From Haloglomus halophilum (lineage in GTDB: Archaea; Halobacteriota; Halobacteria; Halobacteriales; Haloarculaceae): 64,000 bases of DNA. Both the position numbers and the translations under genes were made by a program. A model generated the notes under the pieces. The model was not told where the DNA came from. It searched no databases and worked only from the letters and a program-made list of their open reading frames with translations. The stretch is from positions 1,860,001-1,924,000 of the forward strand of contig NZ_CP101166.1 of assembly GCF_024298885.1 (NCBI RefSeq), read 5' to 3'. Shown one piece after another: positions 56,887 to 64,000 of the stretch (positions are counted from its first letter, which is position 1; each line of letters opens with the position of its first letter).

Positions 56887-58347
56887 ATGGTACGCGAGAC
56901 GCTGGCCGACTTCTTCGGCTTCGACGAGCACGACACCGACCTGCAGACGGAGGTGGTCGCCGGCATCACGACGTTCCTGACGATGAGCTACATCGTCGTC
57001 GTGAACCCGGCAATCCTCGCTCCCGCCATCGTGAACGGCCCCGGCCCTGACCTCGGCCTGTCGGTTCCCGAGGCACAGCAGATGCTCGCGGTCGTGACGC
57101 TGCTGGCGGCCGCGACTGCGACGCTGGTGATGGCGTTCTACGCCAACCGGCCGTTCGGGCAGGCGCCCGGACTCGGCCTGAACGCGTTCTTCGCGTTCAC
57201 GGTCGTCCTCGGGCTGGGTGTCCCGTGGAACACGGCGCTCGCGGCGGTCGTCGTGGAGGGCATCATCTTCGTGCTGCTGACCGCCGTCGGCGCGCGCGAG
57301 GCCATCATCAAGCTGTTCCCCCAGCCCGTGAAGCTGGCCGTCGGGGCCGGCATCGGCCTGTTCCTGGCCATCATCGGGCTCATCGAGATGCACGTCGTCG
57401 CGAACGACCCCGTGACGTTCGTCACGTTCAGCCCCGTCTTCGCCTCCGACCCCATCGCCATCCTGTCGGTGCTGGGGCTGTTCGTCACGCTCGCACTGTA
57501 CGCCCGCGGGGTCCGCGGCTCCATCATCATCGGCGTCATCCTCACGTCGGTCGCCGGCTACGCCGCCTCGGCGGCGGGCTACTCCGGCCAGCCGGCCATG
57601 GCGGCCGCCGAGCAGGCCGGCGTCGCACTGAAATCGGGCATCCCGCTCGCGCCGAACGTTCCCGTCGTCTACGACGCCGCGAGCTACGACATCACACCGC
57701 TTGTCGGCGCGTTCGTCGACGGCTTCAGCGGGGTCGAGGGCTTCTCCTTCGCGCTGGTCGTGTTCACGTTCTTCTTCGTCGACTTCTTCGACACCGCCGG
57801 CACGCTGACCGGCGTCGGACAGGCCGCGGGCTTCCTCGACGAGGACGGCAACCTCCCCGACATGGACAAACCGCTGATGGCCGACGCCGTCGGCACCACC
57901 GTCGGCGGGATGATCGGCACCTCCACCGTCACCACGTACATCGAGTCCGCGACTGGCGTCGAGGAGGGTGGCCGCACGGGGATGACGGCGCTGGTCATCG
58001 GCGTCTTCTTCCTGCTGTCGCTCGCCGTGGTGCCCCTCGCCGCGGCGGTCCCCACGTACGCCTCCCACCTCGTGCTGGTCGTCGTGGGCATCATCATGCT
58101 CTCGAACGTCGCCGAGATCGCGTGGGACGACCTCTCATTCGCGGTCCCGGCGGCGCTCACCATCTTCGTGATGCCCTTCACCTTCTCCATCGCGTACGGT
58201 ATCGCGGCGGGCATCATCTCCTACCCGGTTGTCAAGGCCGCGCAGGGTGAGGCCAGCGACGTCTCGGCCGGCCAGTGGGCGCTCGCGGGCGCGTTCGTCC
58301 TCTACTTCTTCGTCCGGACCTCGGGCATTCTCTCGAGCAGCCTGTAG
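56887..58347 (+). CDS. NCS2 family adenine/guanine/hypoxanthine permease (AzgA-like)
   Basis: 486-aa membrane transporter with about 13 hydrophobic segments. FFGFDEHDTDLQTEVVAGIT TFLTMSY is the usual AzgA start, GQAPGLGLNAFFAF is the conserved substrate-pocket segment, and FFFVDFFDTAGTLTGVGQAA with GGMIGTSTVTTYIESATGVE completes the NCS2 signature. It should import purine bases in symport with protons or Na+. Location next to pyrE is consistent with nucleotide salvage but they are different pathways. ATG 56887 is 10 bases after a small AT-rich stretch (GCAAAAACCGTTAAGTG) that fits a TATA element. Confidence 0.9.
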   Translation: MVRETLADFFGFDEHDTDLQTEVVAGITTFLTMSYIVVVNPAILAPAIVNGPGPDLGLSVPEAQQMLAVVTLLAAATATLVMAFYANRPFGQAPGLGLNAFFAFTVVLGLGVPWNTALAAVVVEGIIFVLLTAVGAREAIIKLFPQPVKLAVGAGIGLFLAIIGLIEMHVVANDPVTFVTFSPVFASDPIAILSVLGLFVTLALYARGVRGSIIIGVILTSVAGYAASAAGYSGQPAMAAAEQAGVALKSGIPLAPNVPVVYDAASYDITPLVGAFVDGFSGVEGFSFALVVFTFFFVDFFDTAGTLTGVGQAAGFLDEDGNLPDMDKPLMADAVGTTVGGMIGTSTVTTYIESATGVEEGGRTGMTALVIGVFFLLSLAVVPLAAAVPTYASHLVLVVVGIIMLSNVAEIAWDDLSFAVPAALTIFVMPFTFSIAYGIAAGIISYPVVKAAQGEASDVSAGQWALAGAFVLYFFVRTSGILSSSL

Positions 58348-58394
58348 CCCGCCCCGGCCAACCTTCACGGCGTGTCGCCCCTTCCGGACGTGTG

Positions 58395-58709
58395 ATGCCG
58401 ACCGCACCGGTACCGACACCGCTCGCCGACCTGCTCGCCGCCGCCGGCCGCGACGCGCTGCCCGACGGCTGGACCGGCGGCGAGCCCACGCGCGAGGCCG
58501 GCGTGCTCACGCGGCGATTCGCGACCCGGGACGGGGGCCGCGTCGTCTTCTACGCGCTCCGGGCCGACGGCACCGCAACCCTCGCCCGGGCGTCGTGGGA
58601 CGACGAGGCGGGTGAGTACGTGGTCGGCCCGGACCGCACCGAGCGGGCCGATGCGGGGACGGACGCCGCGCTGTTCCGGGCGGCACTGGACCTGATGGCC
58701 GAGGCATGA
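58395..58709 (+). CDS. Conserved haloarchaeal small protein
   Basis: 104-aa protein: TPLADLLAAAGRDALPDGWT, then a beta-sheet region with GGRVVFYALRADGTATLARA and ASWDDEAGEYVVGPDRTERA, ending in a short helix FRAALDLMAEA. No family name recognised. Start ATG 58395 follows the permease stop by 47 bases on the same strand, so cotranscription is possible. Composition is normal for real genes here. Confidence 0.68.
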   Translation: MPTAPVPTPLADLLAAAGRDALPDGWTGGEPTREAGVLTRRFATRDGGRVVFYALRADGTATLARASWDDEAGEYVVGPDRTERADAGTDAALFRAALDLMAEA

Positions 58710-58873
58710 ACGACCCACCGTCCGGAGTGTCGCCCACCGCCCGAGTGTCGCGGTAGACGGCGCGTGCGTGTGCCTGCCGCTTCCCCTGGCCAGGTCGCTC
58801 GTTCTCACGGGGTGGGAACGAACGGCACGCCCACTTATCCACGAGGCCGACACATCGACAGGGGGAGACCGAT

Positions 58874-59869
58874 ATGGTCGCGATTCGAAGCGAGGAACTG
58901 ACGAAGTACTACGGTGACGTCCGTGGCATCGAGGACCTCACCTTCGATGTCCACGAGGGCGAGATATTCGGGTTCCTCGGCCCGAACGGCGCCGGGAAGA
59001 CGACGTTCATCCGGACGCTGCTGGGGTTCCTCTCGCCGACCGCGGGGAGTGCGGAACTGCTCGGGCACGACATCACCGACGACCGTGCGCTCGTGACGGC
59101 CATGGAACAGGTCGGCTATCTCCCCAGCGAGCCCGGCCTCGACGACGGCGTCACCGGGCGTCGGCTCCTCGACCACTACGGAGCACTGCGCGGGGATACG
59201 CGGAGCGAGGAACTGCTGGAGCTGTTCACGCCCCCACTCGACCGGAAGGTCGGGGAGTACTCGCGGGGCAACAAGCAGATGCTCGCCATCGTCATGGCGT
59301 TCATGCACGACCCGTCGCTCGTCCTGATGGACGAGCCGACTTCGGGGCTGGACCCGCTCAAGCAGGAGCGGTTCCACGAGTTCGTCCGGAGCGAGGTGGC
59401 CGCCGGCAAGACGATGTTCCTCTCCTCGCACGTTCTCAGCGAGGTGCAGAAGGTCTGTGACCGGGTGGGAATCATCCGCGAGGGGCAACTCGTCGAACTC
59501 GAGACGGTCGAGGAACTGCTCTCCCGTGGCGGGAAGGTCGTCCGGGTCCGCGTTCGCGGCGAGGCCCCTCCGGAGGCGTTCGCCATCGACGGCGTCCACG
59601 ACCTGACCATCGGTGCCGGCGCTGACGAGGGGCTCGTCGGGCATAGCAGCGACTCGACGACGGCGTCGTTCACCTACACGGGCGACTACGACGCGCTCGT
59701 CGCGCACCTGACCGGGTTCGAGATACTCGGCATCGACATCGAGGAGGCGCCGCTGGAGGACGTGTTCCTGCGGTTCTACGGCGACGCGCCGGACAGCGAC
59801 GGACCCGGGCCAGGGGCGGCTGCCGACGCCGAGCCCGGGGCCGGGAGCGACTCCGGGGGGAGCGACTGA
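58874..59869 (+). CDS. ABC transporter ATP-binding protein (ABC-2 exporter)
   Basis: 331-aa ATPase. Walker A GPNGAGKTT (36-44), signature VGEYSRGNKQML, Walker B SLVLMDEPTSGLDP, and the switch histidine in FLSSHVLSEVQ are intact. The C-terminal extension (about 215-331) ends in a disordered Gly/Asp-rich tail. The stop overlaps the permease ATG as TGATG, and the exporter leads into two large secreted-protein genes, so the complex may serve their assembly or export of a surface component; that is inferred from position. Confidence 0.92.
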   Translation: MVAIRSEELTKYYGDVRGIEDLTFDVHEGEIFGFLGPNGAGKTTFIRTLLGFLSPTAGSAELLGHDITDDRALVTAMEQVGYLPSEPGLDDGVTGRRLLDHYGALRGDTRSEELLELFTPPLDRKVGEYSRGNKQMLAIVMAFMHDPSLVLMDEPTSGLDPLKQERFHEFVRSEVAAGKTMFLSSHVLSEVQKVCDRVGIIREGQLVELETVEELLSRGGKVVRVRVRGEAPPEAFAIDGVHDLTIGAGADEGLVGHSSDSTTASFTYTGDYDALVAHLTGFEILGIDIEEAPLEDVFLRFYGDAPDSDGPGPGAAADAEPGAGSDSGGSD

Positions 59870-60654
59870 TGTTCGAGGTGGCCCGCTACGAGGCCGAACG
59901 ACGGCTCCTCGGCACGCTGGCCATCGCCGTGGGCCTCTCGGCGTTCGCCGGCCTGTTCCTCGCCATCGGGCCCTCCATCCTCGAGGAGGTCGACTTCGCC
60001 CAGTTCGTCGACGCGTATCCTGAATCGCTCCAGACGGCCTTCGGGCTGGAGGGGATGGGCTCGCTGGCCGGGTTCCTCGCGGCCGAACTGTACCAGTTCG
60101 GCTTCGTCATTCTGCTGGGGCTGTACTTCGCCTACCTCGGCGGTGGGGTCGTGGCTGGCGACATCGAGACCGAGCGGCTCGACCTGCTGCTGTCGACGCC
60201 CATCTCGCGGCCACGGCTCCTGCTGGAGAAGTTCGCCGGACTGGTGCCCGCGATGGTACTCGTCAACGCCGTCGTGGCCACCGTCGTCTACGTCGGGGCC
60301 ATCCTCGTCGACGAGCCTATCCCGCTGGTAGACGTCCTGATGGTCCACCTCCTCTCGTTGCCGTACCTGCTGGTGGCCGCGGCCGTCGGCCTGCTGTTCT
60401 CGGTCGTGTTCAGCCAGTCGTCGACGGCCCAGCGCGGCGCCATCGCCGTCGTGTTCGGCCTGTTCATGCTGGAGTCGCTCGTCACCGACACCGATTTCGG
60501 CGCGCTGGGGGCGTTCAGCCCCTCGCGCTACTACGACCCGACCGCGGTACTGGTCGACTCGAGCTACGACCTGCTCGGCGCGTTCGTCCTCTGTGAGGCG
60601 GCCGCCCTGCTGGTCGTGCTCGCACTGCTGCGGTTCCAGGAGAGGGATATCTGA
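59869..60654 (+). CDS. ABC-2 type transporter permease (NosY-like)
   Basis: 261-aa permease with six predicted helices. The hallmark GGGVVAGDIETERLDLLLST with PISRPRLLLEKFAGLVPAMV follows ABC-2 proteins. It starts within the ATPase stop (TGATG) and ends 73 bases before the next gene. Together with the ATPase at 58874 it forms a complete exporter half. FSPSRYYDPTAVLVDSSYDL near the C-terminus is a loop typical of NosY-type proteins. Confidence 0.87.
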   Translation: MFEVARYEAERRLLGTLAIAVGLSAFAGLFLAIGPSILEEVDFAQFVDAYPESLQTAFGLEGMGSLAGFLAAELYQFGFVILLGLYFAYLGGGVVAGDIETERLDLLLSTPISRPRLLLEKFAGLVPAMVLVNAVVATVVYVGAILVDEPIPLVDVLMVHLLSLPYLLVAAAVGLLFSVVFSQSSTAQRGAIAVVFGLFMLESLVTDTDFGALGAFSPSRYYDPTAVLVDSSYDLLGAFVLCEAAALLVVLALLRFQERDI

Positions 60655-60727
60655 TGCACACAACCCACCAGACACCGAATCGGCCACGACGCACCGCCGG
60701 CCACCCGACGACCCGACGGAGGCGCCG

Positions 60728-62992
60728 ATGACCCGCCGCTGGCTCGCGGTCGCGCTCGTCGTCCTCCTCGTGCTGCCCGGCACTGCGCTGGCATTCGTTC
60801 AGGGCGAACCCCGGCTCCGCGTCGGCCTCGCCGACGACACCGTCCACGCGGGCGAGGAGACGACCCTCTCCGTGACCGTCGCGAACGGAGCGGACCTGAA
60901 GTTCGCCTCGCGGTCGAATCCGGCGCTGAACGCGGAGGTGACCACGGCGCGTGCCGTCGCGGTCACCCTCGAGGATAGCGGCCCCGTCAGCGTCGAGACC
61001 GGCACACGATTGCTCGGCAGCCTCCCCGACGGGGGGAGCGCCACCCTCCCGTTCGAGGTCTCCATCCGCGAGTCGGCGGCCCCCGGTGTCTACGACGTTC
61101 CCGTGGAACTCCGGTACGCGTACACCGCCTCCATCTCCGATAGCGGGGCGGCGGACCGACGGACGGAGACGGTGACCCGGACGCTCCGGGTCCGGGTCGA
61201 GGAGGCCGCGCGGTTCCGCGTTCGCGATGTCGAGTCGGCGGTCGCCCCCGGCGAGACCGGTCGGGTCAGCGTCCTGCTGGAGAACGTCGGGAGTGCGACC
61301 GCCCACGACGCGCAGTTCACCCTCTCCTCGTCCGACCCGGCACTCTCGCCGGGCACGGCCGGCACTGCCACCCGGTACGATGCCCGCTGGGCGCCCGGTG
61401 AGACGCGGCGGCTGAACTACACCGTCACGGCCGCGACTGGCGCGCGCGGACAGTCGTACAGCCTGGAACTGGCCCCCAGCTACCGCGACGCGACCGGCGC
61501 GACCGTCTCCCAGCAGCCACTCTCCGTCGGCATCACGCCGTCGGCAGGCGGTCTGCTCTCGGTCGCCGATGTCCGGAGTAGCGTCGTCGTGGGGGGGTCC
61601 AGCCCCGTTACGGTGACGCTTCGGAACGGCGGTGACCGGACGCTCCGCGACGCCACCGTCCGGCTCTCCTCGGTCGGTGACCTCGCGGTCGGCGGTGGGG
61701 AATCGGCCAGCCGGTTCGTGGGTCGGTGGGGTCCGGATGAGACCCGCTCTCTCACCTACGACCTCACCGCCGGGTCGGAGACGACCGCCGGGAGCTACCC
61801 GCTCGCCGCCACGGTGACGTACACCGATTCCGAGGGGGCGGCTCTCACCAGCCGGCCGACGACCGTCCCGGTCACGGTGCCCGCGCAGTCGGGCTTCACG
61901 GTCCAGTCGGTCAGCACCGACGCGACGGCCCCTGGCTCGGGGACCGTCTCGCTGACGCTCCGCAACGACGCCGGCCGCGCGGTCTCGGACGCGTCCGTCT
62001 CGCTCGCCACCACGGCGACCGAGCTCGCGGTCGACGGCGGGCCGAGTGCCGAGCGGTTCGTGGGTCGGTGGGACCCGGGCGAGACCCGCACCCTCACCTA
62101 CGACCTCACCGCGGGCGAGGCGACGACAGGCGGAACGTACACGCTCACGACGGGTGTCGCGTACACGGTCGATGGGGGGCAGGTCACCACCCGTTCGGTC
62201 CCCGTCGGGGTACGACTGGCCGAGCCCCCCGAGTTCGGCCTCACCGACCTCGGCGGCGACCTCTACGTCGGGGAGCGCGGCACCGTCCGCGGGACGGTCG
62301 TCAACGAGGGCAACCGGACTGCCCGGGACGCCGTGGTCGTCGTCGACTCCCGCGCAACGGGTATCTCGCTCCCCGGTGGTCCAGTGAGCCTCGGCGACCT
62401 CGGGCCGGGTGAGTCGGCCGGCTTCGAACTGGAGACCGACGTGGCTTCGACCGCGACGGCCGGCAGCCGGCCGTTCGCGCTCACCGTCGAGTACGGGACC
62501 AGCGACGGCACACGCCGGACGGGCGACGCGCTGACCTTCCGGCGCTCGGTCGCGCCGGACCGCGAGCCGTTGCAGGTCGAACCGGTGAACGCGACGTTCG
62601 CGCCGGACAGCTCCGGGGCGCTCGTCGTCCGCGTGACGAACACCGGCGATACCGCTCGCGAGGACGTACGCCTGCAGATCGCGCCCGTCCCCCCGTTCAC
62701 GAGCGTCGCGCCGTCGGCGTACGTCGCGCGGCTCCCGGCCGGCGAGACCGCCGAGGTGGCGTTCGAACTCTCCGTCGACGAGGACGCCGTTCCGAGCAGT
62801 CACGCCGTGGCGCTGAACGTCTCCAGCGAATCCGCGGACGACCGCCGTGCGACGGTCGACAGGCACCAGCTGCCGGTGGTCGTCGCATCCGAGCCGGCCG
62901 GGCCGGTCGACACCCCGTCGACCATCGCGGCCGTGCTACTGGGTCTCGCCGTCGCCGCGAGCACCGGCTACTGGTGGTTCCGGAGGCGATGA
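60728..62992 (+). CDS. Large secreted protein with repeated CARDB/COG1361-like domains
   Basis: 754-aa cell-surface protein. A signal peptide (LAVALVVLLVLPGTALAF) is followed by at least five immunoglobulin-like units, each with a block like LTVANGADLKF, VLLENVGSATAHDAQFTLSS, VTLRNGGDRTLRDATVRLSS, LTLRNDAGRAVSDASVSLAT, VVNEGNRTARDAVVVVD. Between units there is RFVGRWxPxETRxLTYDLTAG. A C-terminal helix (IAAVLLGLAVAASTGYWWF) with a short RRR tail anchors it. COG1361-like S-layer domains of this type occur in haloarchaeal surface proteins. The third and fourth units contain a nearly identical stretch (see repeat), showing recent internal duplication. Confidence 0.87.
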   Translation: MTRRWLAVALVVLLVLPGTALAFVQGEPRLRVGLADDTVHAGEETTLSVTVANGADLKFASRSNPALNAEVTTARAVAVTLEDSGPVSVETGTRLLGSLPDGGSATLPFEVSIRESAAPGVYDVPVELRYAYTASISDSGAADRRTETVTRTLRVRVEEAARFRVRDVESAVAPGETGRVSVLLENVGSATAHDAQFTLSSSDPALSPGTAGTATRYDARWAPGETRRLNYTVTAATGARGQSYSLELAPSYRDATGATVSQQPLSVGITPSAGGLLSVADVRSSVVVGGSSPVTVTLRNGGDRTLRDATVRLSSVGDLAVGGGESASRFVGRWGPDETRSLTYDLTAGSETTAGSYPLAATVTYTDSEGAALTSRPTTVPVTVPAQSGFTVQSVSTDATAPGSGTVSLTLRNDAGRAVSDASVSLATTATELAVDGGPSAERFVGRWDPGETRTLTYDLTAGEATTGGTYTLTTGVAYTVDGGQVTTRSVPVGVRLAEPPEFGLTDLGGDLYVGERGTVRGTVVNEGNRTARDAVVVVDSRATGISLPGGPVSLGDLGPGESAGFELETDVASTATAGSRPFALTVEYGTSDGTRRTGDALTFRRSVAPDREPLQVEPVNATFAPDSSGALVVRVTNTGDTAREDVRLQIAPVPPFTSVAPSAYVARLPAGETAEVAFELSVDEDAVPSSHAVALNVSSESADDRRATVDRHQLPVVVASEPAGPVDTPSTIAAVLLGLAVAASTGYWWFRRR
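61712..61773 (+). repeat. Internal 62-bp repeat, first copy (second copy 342 bases later)
   Basis: Contains CGGTTCGTGGGTCGGTGGG and CTCACCTACGACCTCACCGC, repeated in register at 62054-62115. The offset of 342 bases is exactly 114 codons, i.e. one domain. Differences between copies are few, so the duplication or gene-conversion event is recent. It encodes RFVGRWGPDETRSLTYDLTA here. Confidence 0.75.
62054..62115 (+). repeat. Internal 62-bp repeat, second copy
   Basis: Copy of 61712-61773 within the next domain of the same protein, encoding RFVGRWDPGETRTLTYDLTA. It shows the 114-residue domain period. Confidence 0.75.
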
Positions 62993-63353
62993 GGCCACTC
63001 GCCACCGTCCCGGTGGCCGCCTCCACTCCCCTGACGACCGGCTGGCTGAGACAGCCGGCCCGTAGCGGGCCCGGTCGGGTGAGCGGGGTGGGGCTGACTC
63101 TCCGCCGAGGGGGTCATCGGGGTGTCGCGGTAGGTCGGCCCCTGGCCAGCCGCGGACCCTGCTGGTGGCAATCGCTGGTCTCGGGGCTATCTCGACGTGA
63201 ACGGCCATTCTACGGGACGGGGGACTGTTAGTAGAGAATTACAAACAGTTTTACCGGCGCGACGACTACCGGCGGGCACTGAATGAATGTTCGATATACG
63301 AGTGACGGTGGCCGGTTTCGGCTGGCGGCCGTCACGCGGACGGAGGGACGGCG
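62993..63353. other. Gene-free tract ending in an AT-rich promoter
   Basis: 361 bases without an acceptable gene. The first 200 bases are GC-rich and carry short inverted segments, e.g. GGCTGGCTGAGACAGCC. From about 63225 the sequence turns AT-rich (GTTAGTAGAGAATTACAAAC then AGTTTTACC), 90-130 bases before the next start codon, and is likely the promoter of the gene at 63354. GGAGGGAC precedes that ATG as ribosome-binding site. Confidence 0.5.
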
Positions 63354-64000
63354 ATGAGAGGGCGTCGCGGACTCGCGCTCCTGCTTGTCGGACTGTTGTT
63401 GGTCCCGGCCGGCGCGATGGGTGTCGGGGCGACCCCCGCGAAGGGGAACCCGTCACTGTCGGTCTACGCGCCGAGCAACGAACTCACACCGGGACAGCCG
63501 GGCTCGCTGACGCTACAGATCGCCAACAGCGGCGAGGTCGCCTACGCCTCGCCCGGCACCTCCGGACAGGTCACGACCGCGCGCGCGGTCGCGGTCGAAC
63601 TCCGGAGTAACGTCGAGGGCATCGACGTGAAGACCGGGCAACAGTCCGTCGGGAGCATCCAGAGTGGCGGGCTGGGCGTGGCCGACTTCCAGGTCGTGAC
63701 CGCCGAGGACGTCTCGCCCGGGACGTACGAGCTGACCGCCGAGGTCGACTACGAGTACACCGAGATCGTCACCCAGAGCGGCGCCCAGCAGGAGGACGAC
63801 GCCGAGAAGGAGTTCGACGTGACCGTCCGGGTCACCGACGACGCGCGGTTCGCCGTCGTCGATGTCGAGAGCGACGTGGCCGTCGGGCAGTCCGGCGACG
63901 TGAACGTCACCGTCGAGAACGTCGGCGCGTCGACCGCACGCGACGCCAGCGTCACGCTCCAGTCGACGAGTTCGAGCGTCGTCTTCGGCGGCGCCGCCAG
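63354..64000 (+). CDS. Secreted CARDB/COG1361-like protein, partial (runs off the window)
   Basis: At least 215 codons from ATG 63354, no stop before the window edge. GGAGGGAC upstream marks the start. A signal peptide (LALLLVGLLLVPAGAMGVG) is followed by the same domain type as the preceding gene: LTLQIANSGEVAYASPGTSG, VTTARAVAVELRSNVEGIDV, GTYELTAEVDYEYTE and NVTVENVGASTARDASVTLQ. The fragment ARAVAVxLxxxxxxxxVxTGxQxxGSxxxG is shared with the previous protein, so the two are paralogues, consistent with a surface-protein family in an ABC-exporter cluster. The C-terminus and anchor are outside the window. Confidence 0.85.
   Translation, partial: MRGRRGLALLLVGLLLVPAGAMGVGATPAKGNPSLSVYAPSNELTPGQPGSLTLQIANSGEVAYASPGTSGQVTTARAVAVELRSNVEGIDVKTGQQSVGSIQSGGLGVADFQVVTAEDVSPGTYELTAEVDYEYTEIVTQSGAQQEDDAEKEFDVTVRVTDDARFAVVDVESDVAVGQSGDVNVTVENVGASTARDASVTLQSTSSSVVFGGAA

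Noticed and set aside
60515..62866. 783-codon frame antisense to the large surface-protein gene
   Set aside because: Shadow; it mirrors the repeats of the real gene.

Overview
The window is chromosomal DNA of an extremely halophilic archaeon (class Halobacteria). The evidence is very high GC with strong third-position GC bias, acidic Asp/Glu-rich proteins, Tat-type signal peptides on secreted proteins, and archaeal information-processing genes (TFB, ribosomal protein S8e, RIO2 kinase). Families that are essentially haloarchaeal are also present: HTH-10 and DUF7344-type regulators, a HalOD1 protein, and a PGF-CTERM surface protein. No rRNA, tRNA or CRISPR array was recognised. Because of the GC content almost every gene has long open frames on its other strand; these were treated as shadows.

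Layout. 0.1-3.5 kb: lipid kinase, NAD-dependent reductase, lipoprotein, DUF2237 protein. 3.9-11 kb: an assimilatory nitrate operon (nitrate reductase, MobA-like cofactor protein, ferredoxin-nitrite reductase, a possible 36-aa peptide, MFS nitrate transporter), then a DUF2892 protein and an HTH-10 regulator. 11-13.2 kb: two haloarchaeal proteins of unknown function and RIO2. 13.3-19.2 kb: a SipW/CalY-type secretion locus. It has two SipW-type secreted proteins, a dedicated archaeal signal peptidase, a Thr/Pro-rich secreted protein, and a DUF7344-type membrane regulator at each end. 19.2-20.3 kb: a broken alpha/beta hydrolase and a gene-free tract bracketed by an inverted 25-bp repeat. 20.3-25.5 kb: SDR dehydrogenase, HalOD1 protein, kynureninase, MoxR ATPase, cupin. 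25.5-26.3 kb: a large non-coding element made of an imperfect palindrome, a branched hairpin and three tandem units. 26.3-34.8 kb: purB, a secreted endonuclease/phosphatase-fold protein, an FNT channel, a site-2 protease, an ABC-2 exporter, a methyltransferase and S8e. 35-39.4 kb: five haloarchaeal unknowns around a TFB gene whose upstream region carries a near-perfect palindrome. 39.4-50.8 kb: M14 peptidase, acyl-CoA dehydrogenase, a ParA-like protein with a degenerate P-loop, a CocE-type hydrolase, HIT, amidohydrolase, PEBP and mch. 50.8-53.6 kb: a lower-GC cassette with a PGF-CTERM surface protein bounded by a 21-bp direct repeat, then a VapBC pair. 53.7-58.7 kb: DUF5787, an arylsulfotransferase-like protein, pyrE and a purine permease. 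58.9-64 kb: an ABC exporter coupled to two large secreted proteins with CARDB/COG1361-like repeats; the second runs off the end.

Working together: the nitrate genes overlap by a few bases and form one assimilatory unit in which NasA and NasD reduce nitrate to ammonium, the MobA-like protein supplies cofactor and the MFS protein imports nitrate. The SipW locus pairs a signal peptidase with its probable substrates. The most unusual non-coding items are the element at 25.55-26.22 kb, the palindrome upstream of tfb, and the two repeat-bounded tracts near 19.3-20.2 kb and 50.9-52.3 kb.
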